The notes beneath the pieces were generated by a model. That model was given only the letters and a program-made list of their open reading frames with translations. It was not told where the DNA came from and searched no databases. DNA of 64,000 bases from Chionoecetes opilio (Eukaryota > Arthropoda > Malacostraca > Decapoda > Majidae). This document shows, one piece after another, positions 50,035-61,710 of the stretch. The translations under genes and the position numbers were made by a program. The stretch is taken from NCBI GenBank assembly GCA_016584305.1, contig JACEEZ010006444.1:523501-587500 (forward strand), written 5' to 3'. Positions within the stretch are counted from its first letter, which is position 1. Each line of letters begins with the position of its first letter.

Positions 50035-50430
50035 AATATACACCTTCCATGCTTAATGTGGAATACTCTATAGATTTTGGTAGTAAGTTACATAAGAACG
50101 GATATCAAAATACTATAAAACCCCTGTGTCTATGTGAACCCGATCCCACGTCTCTTCGACCACACACAGCAACACTCTACGTATAACAACAAACATGATT
50201 TCAGGGATAAGAAACTATCACCACATACAGAGAATTCATACCCGACCATTTTTTCATTAGTAGGAGTAAGACTTAATGCCATCTTTCATCCGCCTGAAGG
50301 ATTCATATTGCTGACATGTTTCCTGCTTGTAATAATTTTTCTTGTAATTATTGTCTCTATGTTTGTGAGTAATATTGCAATAACATCCTGGTAGTAAAAA
50401 AAGAAAAACGTAATCTACTCCCACATAAAA
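50035..50430. other. Unique spacer, no gene recognised
   Basis: Plus-strand frame 50134-50394 (86 codons) ends in a hydrophobic stretch (LLTCFLLVIIFLVIIVSMFV) that could be a membrane segment. Nothing else supports it. Confidence 0.4.
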
Positions 50431-50431
50431 C

Positions 50432-50722
50432 TCTCCTCCTCCTCCTCCTCCTCCTCCTCCTCCTCCTCCTTCTCCTCCTCCTCCTCCCCCTTCTTCTTCT
50501 TCTTCTTCTTCTTCTTTTCTTTCTTCTTCTTCTTCTTCTTTCTTCTTCTTCTTCTTCTTCTTCTTCCTGACTACTCGTCGACTTTATTACCCTGTCCAAC
50601 AATCTTAGTCCCAGACAATCTCTCTCTCTCTCTCTCTCTCTTCCCCTCTCTCTCTCTCCCCTCTCTCTCTCTCTCTCTCCCCCTTTTTTTCTCTCTCTTC
50701 TCTCTCTCTCTCCTCTCTCTCT
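50432..50722. repeat. (CCT)n, (CTT)n and (CT)n tracts
   Basis: CCT trinucleotides to 50488, CTT trinucleotides to 50567, then CT dinucleotides at 50620-50722. Confidence 0.95.
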
Positions 50723-50749
50723 AAAGCCCCCACACATCACAGTCACCCA

Positions 50750-51277
50750 ACATCCACACCACCATCAACACACACACACACACCACACACACACATAACA
50801 CCCCACCCCACCCACACACCACACACACACACACACCACCACACACACACCACACCACACCACAAGGGAGGGGTAAAACGGGCGATCGCGGAAATCGCGT
50901 GGAAAAGACCGGGGGTGAATGACCCACAAAAAAATTCGGTAAAATATGTACAAAAAAAGGGCAAACGGACTTTTTTGAAATATCCCAAAAACAGCCCGCG
51001 GGGAAACCCACACCCCACACACACACACACCACACAACCACACACACACAAACAACACCACACACCCACCACACACACTTTTTGGGTTTTTTTTTTGTGA
51101 ACCACACAAAAAGTGGAATTTGAAAGAGAAAAAAAAAAAATAAAATAACACACACCAAAACACACACACACACACACACACACCCACACACACAAAAAGT
51201 GTGTGTGTGTGTGTTTGTTTTTGTAAACCCACGAACAGGGGAATTTTGAAAAAACGAAAAGTAAAAAAAAATAGAAC

Positions 51278-51308
<31 letters not shown>

Positions 51309-51545
51309 CACACCACACACACCACCCCACAACACCCATACGCACCCACACCCCCAACACACAACCCCCCCACACCCCCACACCCCACCCACACCCCACA
51401 CAACACAAACCACCCCACACCCCACACCCACCCCCCCACACACACCCCCACACCCCAAAACCCCACCCACCCACACCCACGCACCCACACACCCACCCAC
51501 ACACACCCCACCACACACACACACACAACACCCACACACCCAAAA
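50750..51545. repeat. (CA)n/CACCC-rich tract with homopolymer-inflated inserts
   Basis: CA- and CACC-rich sequence over about 800 bp, broken by less repetitive inserts at 50870-51010 and 51070-51140. AAAAAGTGTGTGTGTGTGT near 51196-51214 gives a local (CA)n/(TG)n inversion. The minus-strand frames of 250-300 codons (V/C/G-rich) are artefacts. Confidence 0.9.
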
Positions 51546-52100
51546 TTTTTTCATTTAAAAAAAAAGAAGGAGTTTTTTTTTTACTTGTCAGAATACAGGG
51601 TGTTAGGGAACGATGAAAGTGTGTGTAAATACGCAAGTCAGGTGGATGTTCAATATTGTTAACGCTTGTAAAAATGCATGGTTGGAGTTTTGGTGTTTTT
51701 TTTTATATCTTTGGAATCTTTTTTACTGTTTTTGAAAGTTTGATTCATAATCTTTTCAAAATAATTTCTTAGAAAAATAATGTTGCCTGGTACTGCAAAT
51801 TTAATTTAAAAATTTCCCTCTTTAAAAAGTCTTGTCGACAGACATGCCCTTTAAAAGACATGGTATATTAAGTTTTTTTATATAATTTTAGATGAACAAT
51901 TATGGCAATAAATTTATATTTCTTTACATTTTAATTACAACCACACACACACACCACACACTCAAAACCCTCTACCTTTTTCTAATTTTTCCCACCGTGA
52001 CGAGTTTTCATTCGCCCCGCCCGGCCTTTAAACAACATTCTTCGTGTCAAATTTTAAAACCCCCTTGAAAAAATACACATATGATTATTTTCCCTTTTAC
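51546..52100. other. AT-rich spacer, no gene recognised
   Basis: Ordinary to homopolymer-rich sequence. Confidence 0.45.
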
Positions 52101-52111
52101 ACCAGGGGGTC

Positions 52112-52350
52112 AGAGTGGGGGGGGGGGAAGAGGGAGGGGGGAGGGGAGGAGGGGGAAGGGGGGGGGGGGAAGGGAAGGGAGGAAAGGGGCAGGAGGAGGA
52201 GGGGAGGAGGAGGAAGGGAGGGAAAGAGGGTGGGGGGGGGAGGAGGGGGGCAGGAGGGGGGAAGGGGAGGATGTAGGGGAAGGGAGAGGGGGGATGGAGG
52301 AGGGGGAACAAAAGGGGGGAGGGGAGGATGAAGGGGGGTGAAGGGGGGGT
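52112..52350. repeat. G-rich (GGGGAGG) stretch
   Basis: Almost pure purine with long G runs. Long frames on both strands are compositional. Confidence 0.88.
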
Positions 52351-52582
52351 ACTACTATTACAAAGGGAATGGTCGTTTTTTCGGTGTTTACGGGCATAAT
52401 TTCATCAAATATCGCCAGTATCCCCGCAAAAAACCCAGGCTGAGCATCGGTTCTTTTTTCCCCTGGCATGCCAAAAAAACCCCGATCTAGTATTCCTTTT
52501 TTCGGGGGAAAATTTTCGTGTGTTTTTTTTCTCTCTCTCTCTCTTCTCTCTTTTCCTTTCCCCCCCCTTTTTCTTTTTCCCC

Positions 52583-52585
<3 letters not shown>

Positions 52586-52617
<32 letters not shown>

Positions 52618-54400
52618 TTAATACATTTAAACAGAAAGGGGGGTTAGTGCTAAAATCCGGACTGGGACGCCAAGGCTATCTCAGCAGTATTATATTTATT
52701 AATATCAATATTATACAAATAATATGGAAAAAGTACGAAATTTTCTCTGCTAAAATTAATACTGATAAAAACTATACGCAAATAAAATATATAAAAAAAG
52801 AAATACAATACTTGATAACATAAAAAAAGGTTATACTAATAAAAACATAATCTTTTATAAAAATTTTTAGAAATGTTTTTTATTGCTTTTTTATTGCGTT
52901 AGTTCCGCTTGCAGCCAGCCTTTACGCCCGATTTGAAGGCGTGCATGAAGGGGTGAGATGCGGTTCGGTCTGGCGCCCCAAAGGTGTTCCTGTCGACCAT
53001 AGCGGGGTAGGAAGGACGGAGGTAATGTCCTCCTCGCGAAGGGCAAGTCACTTGATGGCGATGTTGGGGGCCGCACGGTAAATGGGAGGGCCTGCCCGGG
53101 GTTGAGGCGCATTCTGCTATTGTGGGAGCTGCTCCTGGGGCCCCTGTACATGACGCCATTGCCTGCCACGTCACGCCGCTGCTGGAGAGGTTGAATGTTT
53201 TGGCAGCAGCCTCAGGGGCTTCACCCGGGCCACCCGCTGGCTTGGCTTAAACCCCGGTAAAGGAGGCGGAAGTATAGGGGGGGCAGGGGCCCTGCAGGGG
53301 GGTTTCCATAGGGGCGGATTAAAACGTGTGTGTGGGTGTAAGTGTCCGATCCCTGAGCGCCCAGGAGGTGCGCGACCGTCGGTGCAGCTCGTTTCCGGGC
53401 GCATCCTTGGCGCCCTTCTTGCGTGGCTGGTTTATGTGGGGCCAGAGTCAAAACTCCACCCCTGAATTTTGACTGACTCCGGGAGGTGTTTTTTTTCCCC
53501 TTCCCCGGAAAATGGCTTTTTTGGGCCCCATTGACTGTTTTGCCTGCGGGAAGGGAGGGGGTTGATCTTTTTGGGGCAAAGGCCTTGCATCTCTTCCCCC
53601 CAAGGAGGCGATGCCCCCTGCAGTGTCTGGTTGATGCGAATGAGTGTTGTGGCGGTCCTCCTCTAAAAGGTAATGTGAGAGTACATCGTCTGCGTACGCT
53701 TTTGCCTCGGAACAGCTGGGGATGCGTTGAAGTAAACTTCCAAAGTAAAGGCCCGAGTACCCTTCCTTGAGGGACATGGCCCTTTTAAGCATTTTTTAGG
53801 GGGTGTGACCCTTCCCACCACGCGCAATTTTTTTCATGGGGTAAATTTTCAGGAGGTGTAAAAGGTCCCCGCGATCCCCCGGCTTCTCAGCTTTGGGAAA
53901 GATGCCCCGATGCACCCCTATCAAAGGGACCGCGATGTCCAAAGGGGGGGCGACGGGGTCTTCGCCCCGTCTAGGGAGGGTTCACTGCTGAGTGGGGGAG
54001 AGAGGGCTGCTGGAAATTTCCCCTTCCGGGAAACCGATTGCCCGGAAATTTTGCAAACGGTGAGCGTCAAAAATGTAGTGATTTTGGGGCAATGATGGAC
54101 TCAAGAATTTCCCAAAAACGGAAAGGGGGGAAAAGGGCGGTGTTCTGGGATCGCCTTGCTCTTTTTTTTGTGGATAGCAAGACTCTCGCCACTTTCCATA
54201 AGATGGCCACTGCTGGATGAAAGGGCCCCCCGGAAGTGGTAGCAAGAGGACAGCAAATTGTGAGGCACTCTTTTTAAACAGGTGGGGCTAACTATTTGGG
54301 CCCCGCGCTTTTTTTGGATCAATTGTTGTAGTTATTGCAAACACCCCCTCCGTGGTAAAGGTGATGTTCCCCAGGGCGGCCCCTTTGGGTTTAAACGGAA
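52586..54400 (-). mobile_element. LINE-D: poly(A)-tailed non-LTR retrotransposon, minus strand
   Basis: Plus-strand T run at 52586-52612 is the poly(A) tail. The 3' untranslated region runs to about 52895 and the reverse transcriptase ORF extends leftward to rightward (minus strand) up to at least 54220. The 5' limit is unclear. The 3' region is unlike that of LINE-C although the proteins are related. Confidence 0.76.
52895..54330 (-). pseudogene. LINE-D reverse transcriptase, fragmented
   Basis: Reading on the minus strand in changing frames: a fingers part resembling SPLSVFGKFLxSIIA (near 54110-54150), LDIA...GVHRGIF (near 53915-53945, the LDIxxAFDxVxH motif A region), RGDLLHLLKIYPM (near 53860) and SEAKAYADDV with the catalytic YADD at 53685-53696. 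Then comes ESP-like text to 53448, RRDVAGNGVMYRG (near 53150) and LPPSFLPRY (near 53000-53025). The order motif A, YADD, C-terminal domain is correct for LINE ORF2. At least five frameshifts, most next to homopolymers, separate the pieces. Confidence 0.76.
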
Positions 54401-55257
54401 CGAAGGTTTCCCTTCTGGGGCAGAACTGTCATCTTTGGGGAAAGTGGGCGCCAAAACCTGGTTTTTCCCCGGTGACTTTGACAAAGAGCCATCAGGGGCT
54501 GTCAACGGTGGGATGCTGTCGTACGAGAGAACCCCGTTGTTGTTTTATCTGCTCCACCCAAACCCCTTTTGCCCCCCTGACTGGCCGTTAGCTTTCGCTT
54601 GAGGGGATCCCCCATTGTTTATCGCCCCTTTTTGGGCTCTTTCATTTTTCACAGGCCATTTTGTTTGGGTTTTGTTTCTTGTGGGGTGGGACTTTATATC
54701 GCAACCAGGGCCCTTCTCTTATTGTCTGCGCTTTCCGCATTGAAAGCCAAACCCGGTGGTCTCCCGGGTTTAGACTTGTATGTCTGGCAGGGCACAAATC
54801 TTCTTTAGGGGGTGGGGGGAGGGGGGTGGGGACAAGCAGATTCTGTGAAACATTCTTCACTTGTGTGTCAACGTCACCTGTTAAGCACGTGCAGACCACA
54901 CAATTGTTACGTGTTGCCATTCATTGCATCCCATTCCCCCTTGTCCCATAGCGCAGTTGGTGCGAGTCACTGCCTCATCTGCTGTCGATGGCCAGCTTGA
55001 TCTTGGTGAGGAACAGCCAGGATGGTCGGAGAACCCACTGTTGCTACGGACGGCAGTCACTATAGCTGCAGGGGCAAATCGTGATTACAGGTGGGGGGGT
55101 CAGTGAAGACCCTGAGATGTGGGTTGGGGAAGTCGACGTTGATTGGTGAGTCCAAACAACAACGCCGTCAACATCTCGTCAAAACTTGCCCCTGGAACAA
55201 GGTACTCTGGTTGAGATCACACCACAATGCTGAGATGCTTACAGGAGTGCTGGAGAG
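54401..55257. other. Spacer, no gene recognised
   Basis: May hold more of LINE-D up to about 54600. ATAGCGCAGTTGG at about 54948-54960 looks like a box A but no box B follows. Confidence 0.4.
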
Positions 55258-55690
55258 GCACTCTCTCATCTCTCTCTCTCTGCTCTCTCTCCTCTCGAAA
55301 TCATCTCTCTCTACTCTACATCTCTCATCTCTCTCTCTCATAGGTCTCATCCTCTCCTCTCTCTCTCTCGCGTCCTTTTTTCCTTTTCCTACCTTTTTTT
55401 TTTTCCATGGATATATTACGTGTTTTTCTATCTTCTCTCTCTCTCTCTCTCTCATCATCTCGTCTCGCTCTCTCATCCTCTCGTCTCCTCTCTTCTCATC
55501 TCTCTCTCTCTCATTGTCCATAAATCCTTTATCTTTCCTTTTATGTTTTCCAAGAGATGATTACGTGTTTTTTTTTGCTCTCGTCTCTCGCATCTCTCTC
55601 ATCCATCTCTGCTCTCGCCTCTCTTCTGCTCTAAGCTCGCTCCTCTCATCATCTCTCTCGTCTCTCTCTCTCTCTCATCGCCTTTTTCCT
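55258..55690. repeat. (CT)-rich tract with repeated ATTACGTGTTTTT blocks
   Basis: CT/CATCT repeats alternate with blocks ending in GATATATTACGTGTTTTT (55411-55428) and GATGATTACGTGTTTTTTTT (55556-55575), giving a compound unit of about 145 bp. Confidence 0.85.
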
Positions 55691-55814
55691 TTTTCATGTG
55701 TGTTCATAATGTTTCTGTAACGCTACAATCTCGACGCTTAATTAACGGAATAATATAACAGACAATTAAAAATCACAAAAAGGCATGTAATAAACAAGAC
55801 TTCATTCCGGCCGG

Positions 55815-58101
55815 AGTTCAGATCATGCCGTCGTAGTCCAGTCAGTAAGCCAGTCGTAAGTCCAGTCTCAGTAAGCCAGTCGTAAGTTCCAGTCAGTAAG
55901 CATCAGTAAGTCAGTCCGTAGCCCAGTCGTATTCAGTCACAGTAAGCCGTCGTAGGTCCAGTCCATAATCAGTCGTAAGTCCAGTCTCAGTAAGCAGTCT
56001 AGTCCAGTCCAGTAAGCCCGTCATTAAGTTCCAGTCAGTAAAATCCAGTCAGGAAGCCAGTCGTAAGTCCATCTAAGCCCTCGTTTTGTTAATTCATTCA
56101 GTGAAAGCCATTCGTAAGTCCAGTAAGTAGAGACCAGTCGTAAGTCCACAGTCAGTAAGCCAGTTGTAAGTTCAGTTAGTCAGCCGTCGTACGATCCAGT
56201 CAGTAAGCCAGTCGTAAGTTCAGTCAGTAAGCCAGTCGTAAGTCCAGATCATGTAAGACGTCGTACGTCAGTAAGTAGCCGTCGTAAGTCCAGTCAGTAA
56301 GCCAGTCGTAAAGTCAGTCAGTAACCAGTCGTAAGTCCAGTCAAGTAAGCCAGTCGTAAGCCAGTCAGATAAGCCGTCGTAAGTCCCGATAAGTAAGCAG
56401 TCGTAAGTCCAGTCAGTAAAGCCAGTCGTAAGTCAGTCATTAAGCCAGTCGTACGTACAGTCAGTAAGCCAGTCGTAAGTCCAGCTCCGATAGCCATTCG
56501 TAGATCCAGTCCAGTAAGCCAGTCGTAAGTCCAGTCAGTAATGCCAGTCGTAAGTTACCCCCCCCCCACCAAAGTTTTCAGTAAGCAGTCGTAGTAGGTT
56601 GTCAATACAAGACAATCGTAAATCCAGTCAGTAGAGCCGTGTAAGTCCAGTCAGTAAGCCAGTCGTAAGTCCACCAGTCAATAAGCCAGTCGTAGTCACA
56701 GTCAGTAAGACCAGTCGTAAGTCCAGTCATAAGCCAGTCGTAAGTCCAGTAAGAAGCCAGTCTAAGTCCGGTAAGTACAGCCAGTCGTAAGTCCGTCAGT
56801 AAGCCAGTCGTAATCCAGTCAGTAAAGACCAATCGTAAGTCGAGTCAGTAAGCTCGAGTCGTCAGTCAATCAGTAAGCCAGTCGTAAGTCCAGTCAGTAA
56901 CCATACGTAATTCCAGTCCAGTGAAGACCATACGTAAGTCCAGTAAAGTAAGACCAGTCGTAAGTCCAGTAAGTAAGCCAGTCGTAAGTCCAGTATAGTA
57001 AGGCCAGTCGTAAGTCCAGTCAGTAGCCAGTCGTAAGTCCAGTCAGTAAGCCAGTCGTAATTCCAGTCACTTAAGGCCAGTCGTAAGTCCAGTGCAGTAA
57101 GCCCGTATCGTAAAAGTCCATCAGTAAGCCAGTCCCGTAAGTCCAGTCAGTAAGCCGCGTCGTGTAAGTCCAGTCAAGTAAGCCCGTCGTAAGTCCAGTC
57201 GTAAGCCAGTCGTAAGTCCAGTCAGTAAGCCAGTCGAAAGGTCCGTCAGTAAGCCAGTCTTTAAGTCCAGTCAGAAAGCCAGTCGAAAGTCCCGTCAAAC
57301 CCAGTCAGTAAGTCCAGTCAGTAACCCAGTCGTAAGTCCAGTCATAAGCCAGTCGTAAGTCCATCAGTAAGCCAGTCGTAAGTCCAGTCAGTAAGCCAGT
57401 CGTAGGTCCATCGTAAGCCAGTCGTAGGTTGTCAGTAAGCCAGTCGTAAATCCAGTCAGTAAGCCCGTTGTAAGTCCAGTCAGTAAGCCAGTCGTAAGTC
57501 CAGTCAATAAGCCAGTCGTAAGTCCAGTCAGTAAGCCAGTCGTAAGTCCAGTCAGTAAGCCAGTCGTAAGTCCAGTAAGTAAGCCAGTCGTAAGTCCAGT
57601 AAGTAAGCCAGTCGTAAGTCCAGTCAGTAAGCCAGTCGTAAGTCCAGTCAGTAAGCCAGTCGTAAGTCCAGTCAGTAAGCCAGTCGTAAGTCCAATCAGT
57701 AAGCCAGTCGTAAGTCCAGTCAGTAAGCCAGTCGTAATTCCAGTCAGTAAGCCAGTCGTAAGTCCAGTAAGTAAGCCAGTCGTAAGTCCAGTAAGTAAGC
57801 CAGTCGTAAGTCCAGTATGTAAGCCAGTCGTAAGTCCAGTCAGTAAGCCAGTCGTAAGTCCAGTCAGTAAGCCAGTCGTAAGTCCAGTCAGTAAGCCAGT
57901 CGTAAGTCCAGTCAGTAAGCCCGTCGTAAGTCCAGTCAGTAAGCCAGTCGTAAGTCCAGTCAGTAAGCCCGTCGTAAGTCCAGTCAGTAAGCCCGTCGTA
58001 AGTCCAGTCAGTAAGCCAGTCGTAAGTCCAGTCAGTAAGCCAGTCGTAGGTCCAGTCAGTAAGCCAGTCGTAAGTCCAGTCAGTAAGCCCGTCGTAAGTC
58101 C
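55815..58101. repeat. 24-bp satellite, about 95 copies
   Basis: The unit is GTCAGTAAGCCAGTCGTAAGTCCA; it contains two related 12-bp halves (CAGTAAGC/CAGTCGTAAG). From about 57300 rightward the copies are almost identical; to the left they carry many indels and substitutions. In the clean part the minus strand stays open for up to 284 codons as an eight-residue repeat (WTYDWLTD), a result of 24 being divisible by three. Confidence 0.96.
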
Positions 58102-58466
58102 AGTAGCCACCGCCGGGCACTGCAATAGTCTTTGGTCCATTGAGTTTAGTGCCGCGCAATTATTAGCCTTTTATCTGGGGGCAGGGCGGTTGCTGGAAGA
58201 GGGACTGAACGGCTTCTGGTGGGACAGGGACTGGACTTCCTCACCCCTGTACCCTGCCAGCCTCTCCCTGCCTCTGCGGATAAGGAAACTGTATGAGGGA
58301 GTGCCGGGAAGCATATTGCCGTTCTCTGGAATAGTTTGTGGTATGGGGGCTGCCTTTAGCCAATCATCGTTGTCCAAGCTCGTGACGTCACATGGGGGTG
58401 GAGCTTAAAGTGATCGCTGGGTTATAACCTGTGTTTTATTTAACATCATTCATAAAGTCTTGGCTA
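58102..58466. promoter_or_regulatory. Unique segment with CCAAT and CRE-like motifs
   Basis: AGCCAATCA at 58358-58366 and the palindrome GTGACGTCAC at 58382-58391 (cyclic-AMP response element core TGACGTCA) lie 16 bp apart beside GGGGGTGGAGC. Such clusters occur in promoters. No exon was recognised on either side, so this is only a candidate. Confidence 0.25.
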
Positions 58467-58512
58467 GGTTAGATTGGGTTAGGTTAAGTTAGTTTAGGTT
58501 AGGTTAGGTTAA
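58467..58512 (+). repeat. Short degenerate TTAGG run
   Basis: GGTTAGATTGGGTTAGGTTA and GTTAGGTTAGGTTAA: about eight TTAGG-type units with changes. Confidence 0.85.
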
Positions 58513-58679
58513 ATCAAGATATTTAATATGTCAAATCTTAAATGAAACCTACAGATTATAGCCCAGCGATCCGGGTACCCCGGGCCCCTGGGGGTTCCAG
58601 CTTCCCCAAAGTAATTGTTTGAAACTTTTCCAAAAACTGGCCGAACGGTAAGCGTCCCGAAAAAAGGGCCGAACCGACC

Positions 58680-59110
58680 AAGACCGGGGAAAAACCCCAA
58701 AAAGAACCAAGACCAAGACCAAGGAAAAAACCAAACCAAGAAAAAGACCAAAACAAAAAAAGACTCCTAAACCAAGAAAAAGACAAACCAAGGGAAAAAA
58801 CAGACCCAAAAACCAAGACCAAGACCAAGACCAAGACCAGGACCAAGGGGAAAAAAGACTCCTAGACCAAGAAAAAGACCAAGACCAAGGGAAAACAGAC
58901 TCCTAAACCAAGAAAAAGACCAAAACCAAGGGAAAAAAGACTCCTAAACCAAGAAAAAGACCAAGACCAAGGGAAAACAGACTCCTAGACCAAGAAAAAG
59001 ACCAGACCAAGGGAAACAGACTCCTAGACCAAGAAAAAGACCAGGACCAAGGCTAAACAGACTCCTAGACCAAGAAAAAGACCAAGACCAAGACCAAGAA
59101 AGACTCCCAC
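58680..59110. repeat. Minisatellite of 39-41 bp built from GACCAA hexamers
   Basis: The unit is AAACCAAGAAAAAGACCAAG plus ACCAAGGGAAAACAGACTCCT, about eight copies, with a GACCAA-only stretch around 58810-58845. Minus-strand frames (LVLVLVFFLV) are artefacts. Confidence 0.92.
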
Positions 59111-59715
<605 letters not shown>

Positions 59716-59716
59716 G

Positions 59717-60150
59717 TTAGGTTAGGTTAGGTTAGGTTAGATATACAGAAACACAGGTAAAAGCTTATTAGAGATATATATTGAGTCGTAAAAAATAGGA
59801 AATAGGTTACAGTTAGGTAAGGTAAAAGTCAGGTTAGGTTACGTTAGGTTAGGTTAGGTTAGGTTAGGTTAGGTTAGGTTACCGTTTAGTTAGGTAAAGG
59901 TTAGGTTAGGTTAGGTTAGGTTAGGTTAGGTTAGGTTACGTTAGGTTACCGTTCAGTTAGGTAAAGGTTAGGTTAGGTACAGGTTAGGTTAGTAAAGGTT
60001 AGGTTAGGTAAAGGTTAGGTTAGGTAAAGGTTAGGTTAGGTAAAGGTTAGGTTAGGTTAGGTTAGGTTAGGTTAGGTTAGGTTACCGTTCAGTTAGGTAA
60101 AGGTTAGGTTAGGTAAAGGTTAGGTTAGGTAAAGGTTAGGTTAGGTTAGG
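59717..60150 (+). repeat. (TTAGG)n telomere-type array with GGTAAA variants
   Basis: Long runs of the arthropod telomere unit TTAGG, G-rich strand on plus, mixed with GGTTAGGTAAA and ACCGTTCAGTTAGGTAAA variants in a loose higher-order pattern. More than 3.8 kb of other DNA follows to the right, so this is an interstitial or subtelomeric array and not a chromosome end within the window. Confidence 0.93.
59741..59800. repeat. Block flanking the TTAGG array, copy 1
   Basis: ATACAGAAACACAGGTAAAA, GCTTATTAGAGATATATA and GAGTCGTAAAAAATAG: about 57 bp, repeated at 60151-60208. Confidence 0.88.
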
Positions 60151-60250
60151 TATATAGAAACACAGGTAAAAGCTTATTAGAGATATATAGTGAGTCGTAA
60201 AAAATAGAAACAGTCGACGAAGTGAAAAGTTGGAACTCTCGCCGACAGGG
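60151..60250. repeat. Block flanking the TTAGG array, copy 2, followed by a TCGCCG motif
   Basis: It matches 59741-59800 with about three changes, 410 bp downstream. It is followed by GGAACTCTCGCCGACAG at 60232-60248, also found in the palindromic element at 8174-8467. Confidence 0.85.
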
Positions 60251-60593
60251 ATGAGAGATCCGGTTGATGAGAGTACCATAAACCAATATCACTACCATAA
60301 ACCATAAAGAGAGTACCATAAACCGTCCTTCCGTCTCTGCTTGGAAAAACGATCCTTCTTTGGCATGTGAGGAACGTCCAATAGTTGCCCAGACGCACGA
60401 TGCCTTGTTACACTTGCTTCCCGTCACACTCCAGCAAAATTGATGAAGACGTGCCTTGTTACTTCCCCCTCTACACCCTCCATCTTCTACTGCTCCTCCC
60501 TACTTCTTCTCTTCTTCTACTCTTCTTCTCCTGACAGGCAGTTGGCATCCCTCTTAACCTTGAATAAGTCTCCTGGTATCTGTTCTTCCTATG
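60251..60593. other. Unique spacer, no gene recognised
   Basis: Ordinary sequence. Confidence 0.5.
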
Positions 60594-60710
60594 TACTCCT
60601 ACTCCTCCTCCTCCTCCTCCTCCTCCTCCTCTTTCTCCTCCTCCTCCTCCTTCTCCTCCTCCTCCTCCTCCTCCTCCTCCTCCTCCTCCTCCTCCTCCTC
60701 CTCCTCCTAG
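60594..60710. repeat. (CCT)n microsatellite
   Basis: About 38 CCT units with two CTTT interruptions. Confidence 0.96.
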
Positions 60711-61210
60711 ATGAAGTTGCTACCCTCACGCACTTCCCACCTACAGCCAGGACAGACAAAAGAGGCTTACACACCCACCATTACCAAAGGGCTGCAGACC
60801 ATAACGCTGTAGTAAATAAAACACCTTCACCACCCACCCCTCCCTCCCTCCCTTTAGTCTTCCTTAACTCATCCCTTTCCAGAGCCTCCCCGCCCCCCTC
60901 CCCCCCCCCCCCCCCCACCCCGCCATGCCCCCCCCCCACCCCCCCCCCGCCACGCCCCCCATTCACACCGTAAACCCGTATTTTCACCACTTGCCAGGTT
61001 TATTGACACTCTGGTTCCACGGTTTACGGTCCGATACTTATGAAAAAGGATACTTACCCCCTCATTCTACCCCCTTCCCCGTTCCTTCTCCACCCCCTAA
61101 ACCCCCCCACCCCTCACCTCTCCTTCCTTCTCAGTCCCTCCTCCCCAGTGGTGTTCGCCTCTCACCATCCCCTCCCCCCAACCACCAACCCCGGCTCCTC
61201 TCTCACACAG
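60711..61210. other. C-rich spacer, no gene recognised
   Basis: Poly-C-rich at 60830-60960 and 61060-61200. Frames are compositional. Confidence 0.55.
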
Positions 61211-61398
61211 TATCCTGCCTGAAAATCGGTGTTGTTTCCGAAAACGAATATCAGAACTATTTTGGTCAGGAGAGAAGCATCAGATTTAGGCATCCAAAAT
61301 GTCCTCTTCGAATAATTTTGTAGATTGTCTTGCATTTCATGATATTGTTTCTTATAGGGTTGAGTTTTAATCGTCTTTAGTTATTACCCTGTGTTCAA

Positions 61399-61644
61399 TT
61401 GCGGGAAAAGTATAAACTGTATTACGAAAATGTTGCTATATTCAAGAATGCTGAATACAGACATGCATTCCAGATGAAATTATTGGAAAAGATTATACTT
61501 CATACAAAATATAATCTATATTACGAACATTTTGCTTTATTTGAGAATATAAAGTTTGTAGATGTTCTAATAGAGAATAATGAAACAACATGGGAGTCAG
61601 TGGAGGGTCGGGAACAGCTTAAAAGTCCATCACGGTCCACATGA
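61399..61644 (+). CDS. Small hypothetical ORF with an internal repeat
   Basis: An 81-codon frame in non-repetitive AT-rich DNA. Two stretches resemble each other: EKYKLYYENVAIFKNAEYR and TKYNLYYEHFALFENIKFV, about 36 residues apart. No known family and no splice or promoter signal was identified; it may be part of a larger gene, a mobile element or chance. Confidence 0.25.
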   Translation: MREKYKLYYENVAIFKNAEYRHAFQMKLLEKIILHTKYNLYYEHFALFENIKFVDVLIENNETTWESVEGREQLKSPSRST

Positions 61645-61710
61645 GTAAAAAGATCATAAAAAGATAAAGGTTGTAAAAGTCAAGTGGAAGCAGAGATGGA
61701 TTAGGCTAAA

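Noticed and set aside
50134..50394. Small membrane protein
   Set aside because: A single hydrophobic stretch at the end of an 86-codon frame, without conservation evidence or gene signals, is too weak.
50721..51636. Minus-strand frames of 256-297 codons rich in C, V, G
   Set aside because: They come from (CA)n read on the opposite strand; parallel frames exist in all phases.
54943..55010. tRNA gene or SINE suggested by ATAGCGCAGTTGG
   Set aside because: Only box A is present; no box B and no cloverleaf could be drawn.
55815..58101. CRISPR array or repeat-spacer system
   Set aside because: No spacers; simple head-to-tail 24-bp copies with decay at one end.
57305..58159. 284- and 250-codon minus-strand frames with WTYDWLTD or TGLL repeats
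   Set aside because: They are the 24-bp satellite read in two frames, and they end when the array decays.
59717..60150. True chromosome end
   Set aside because: TTAGG is interrupted by variants and followed by at least 3.8 kb of other sequence including a different satellite.
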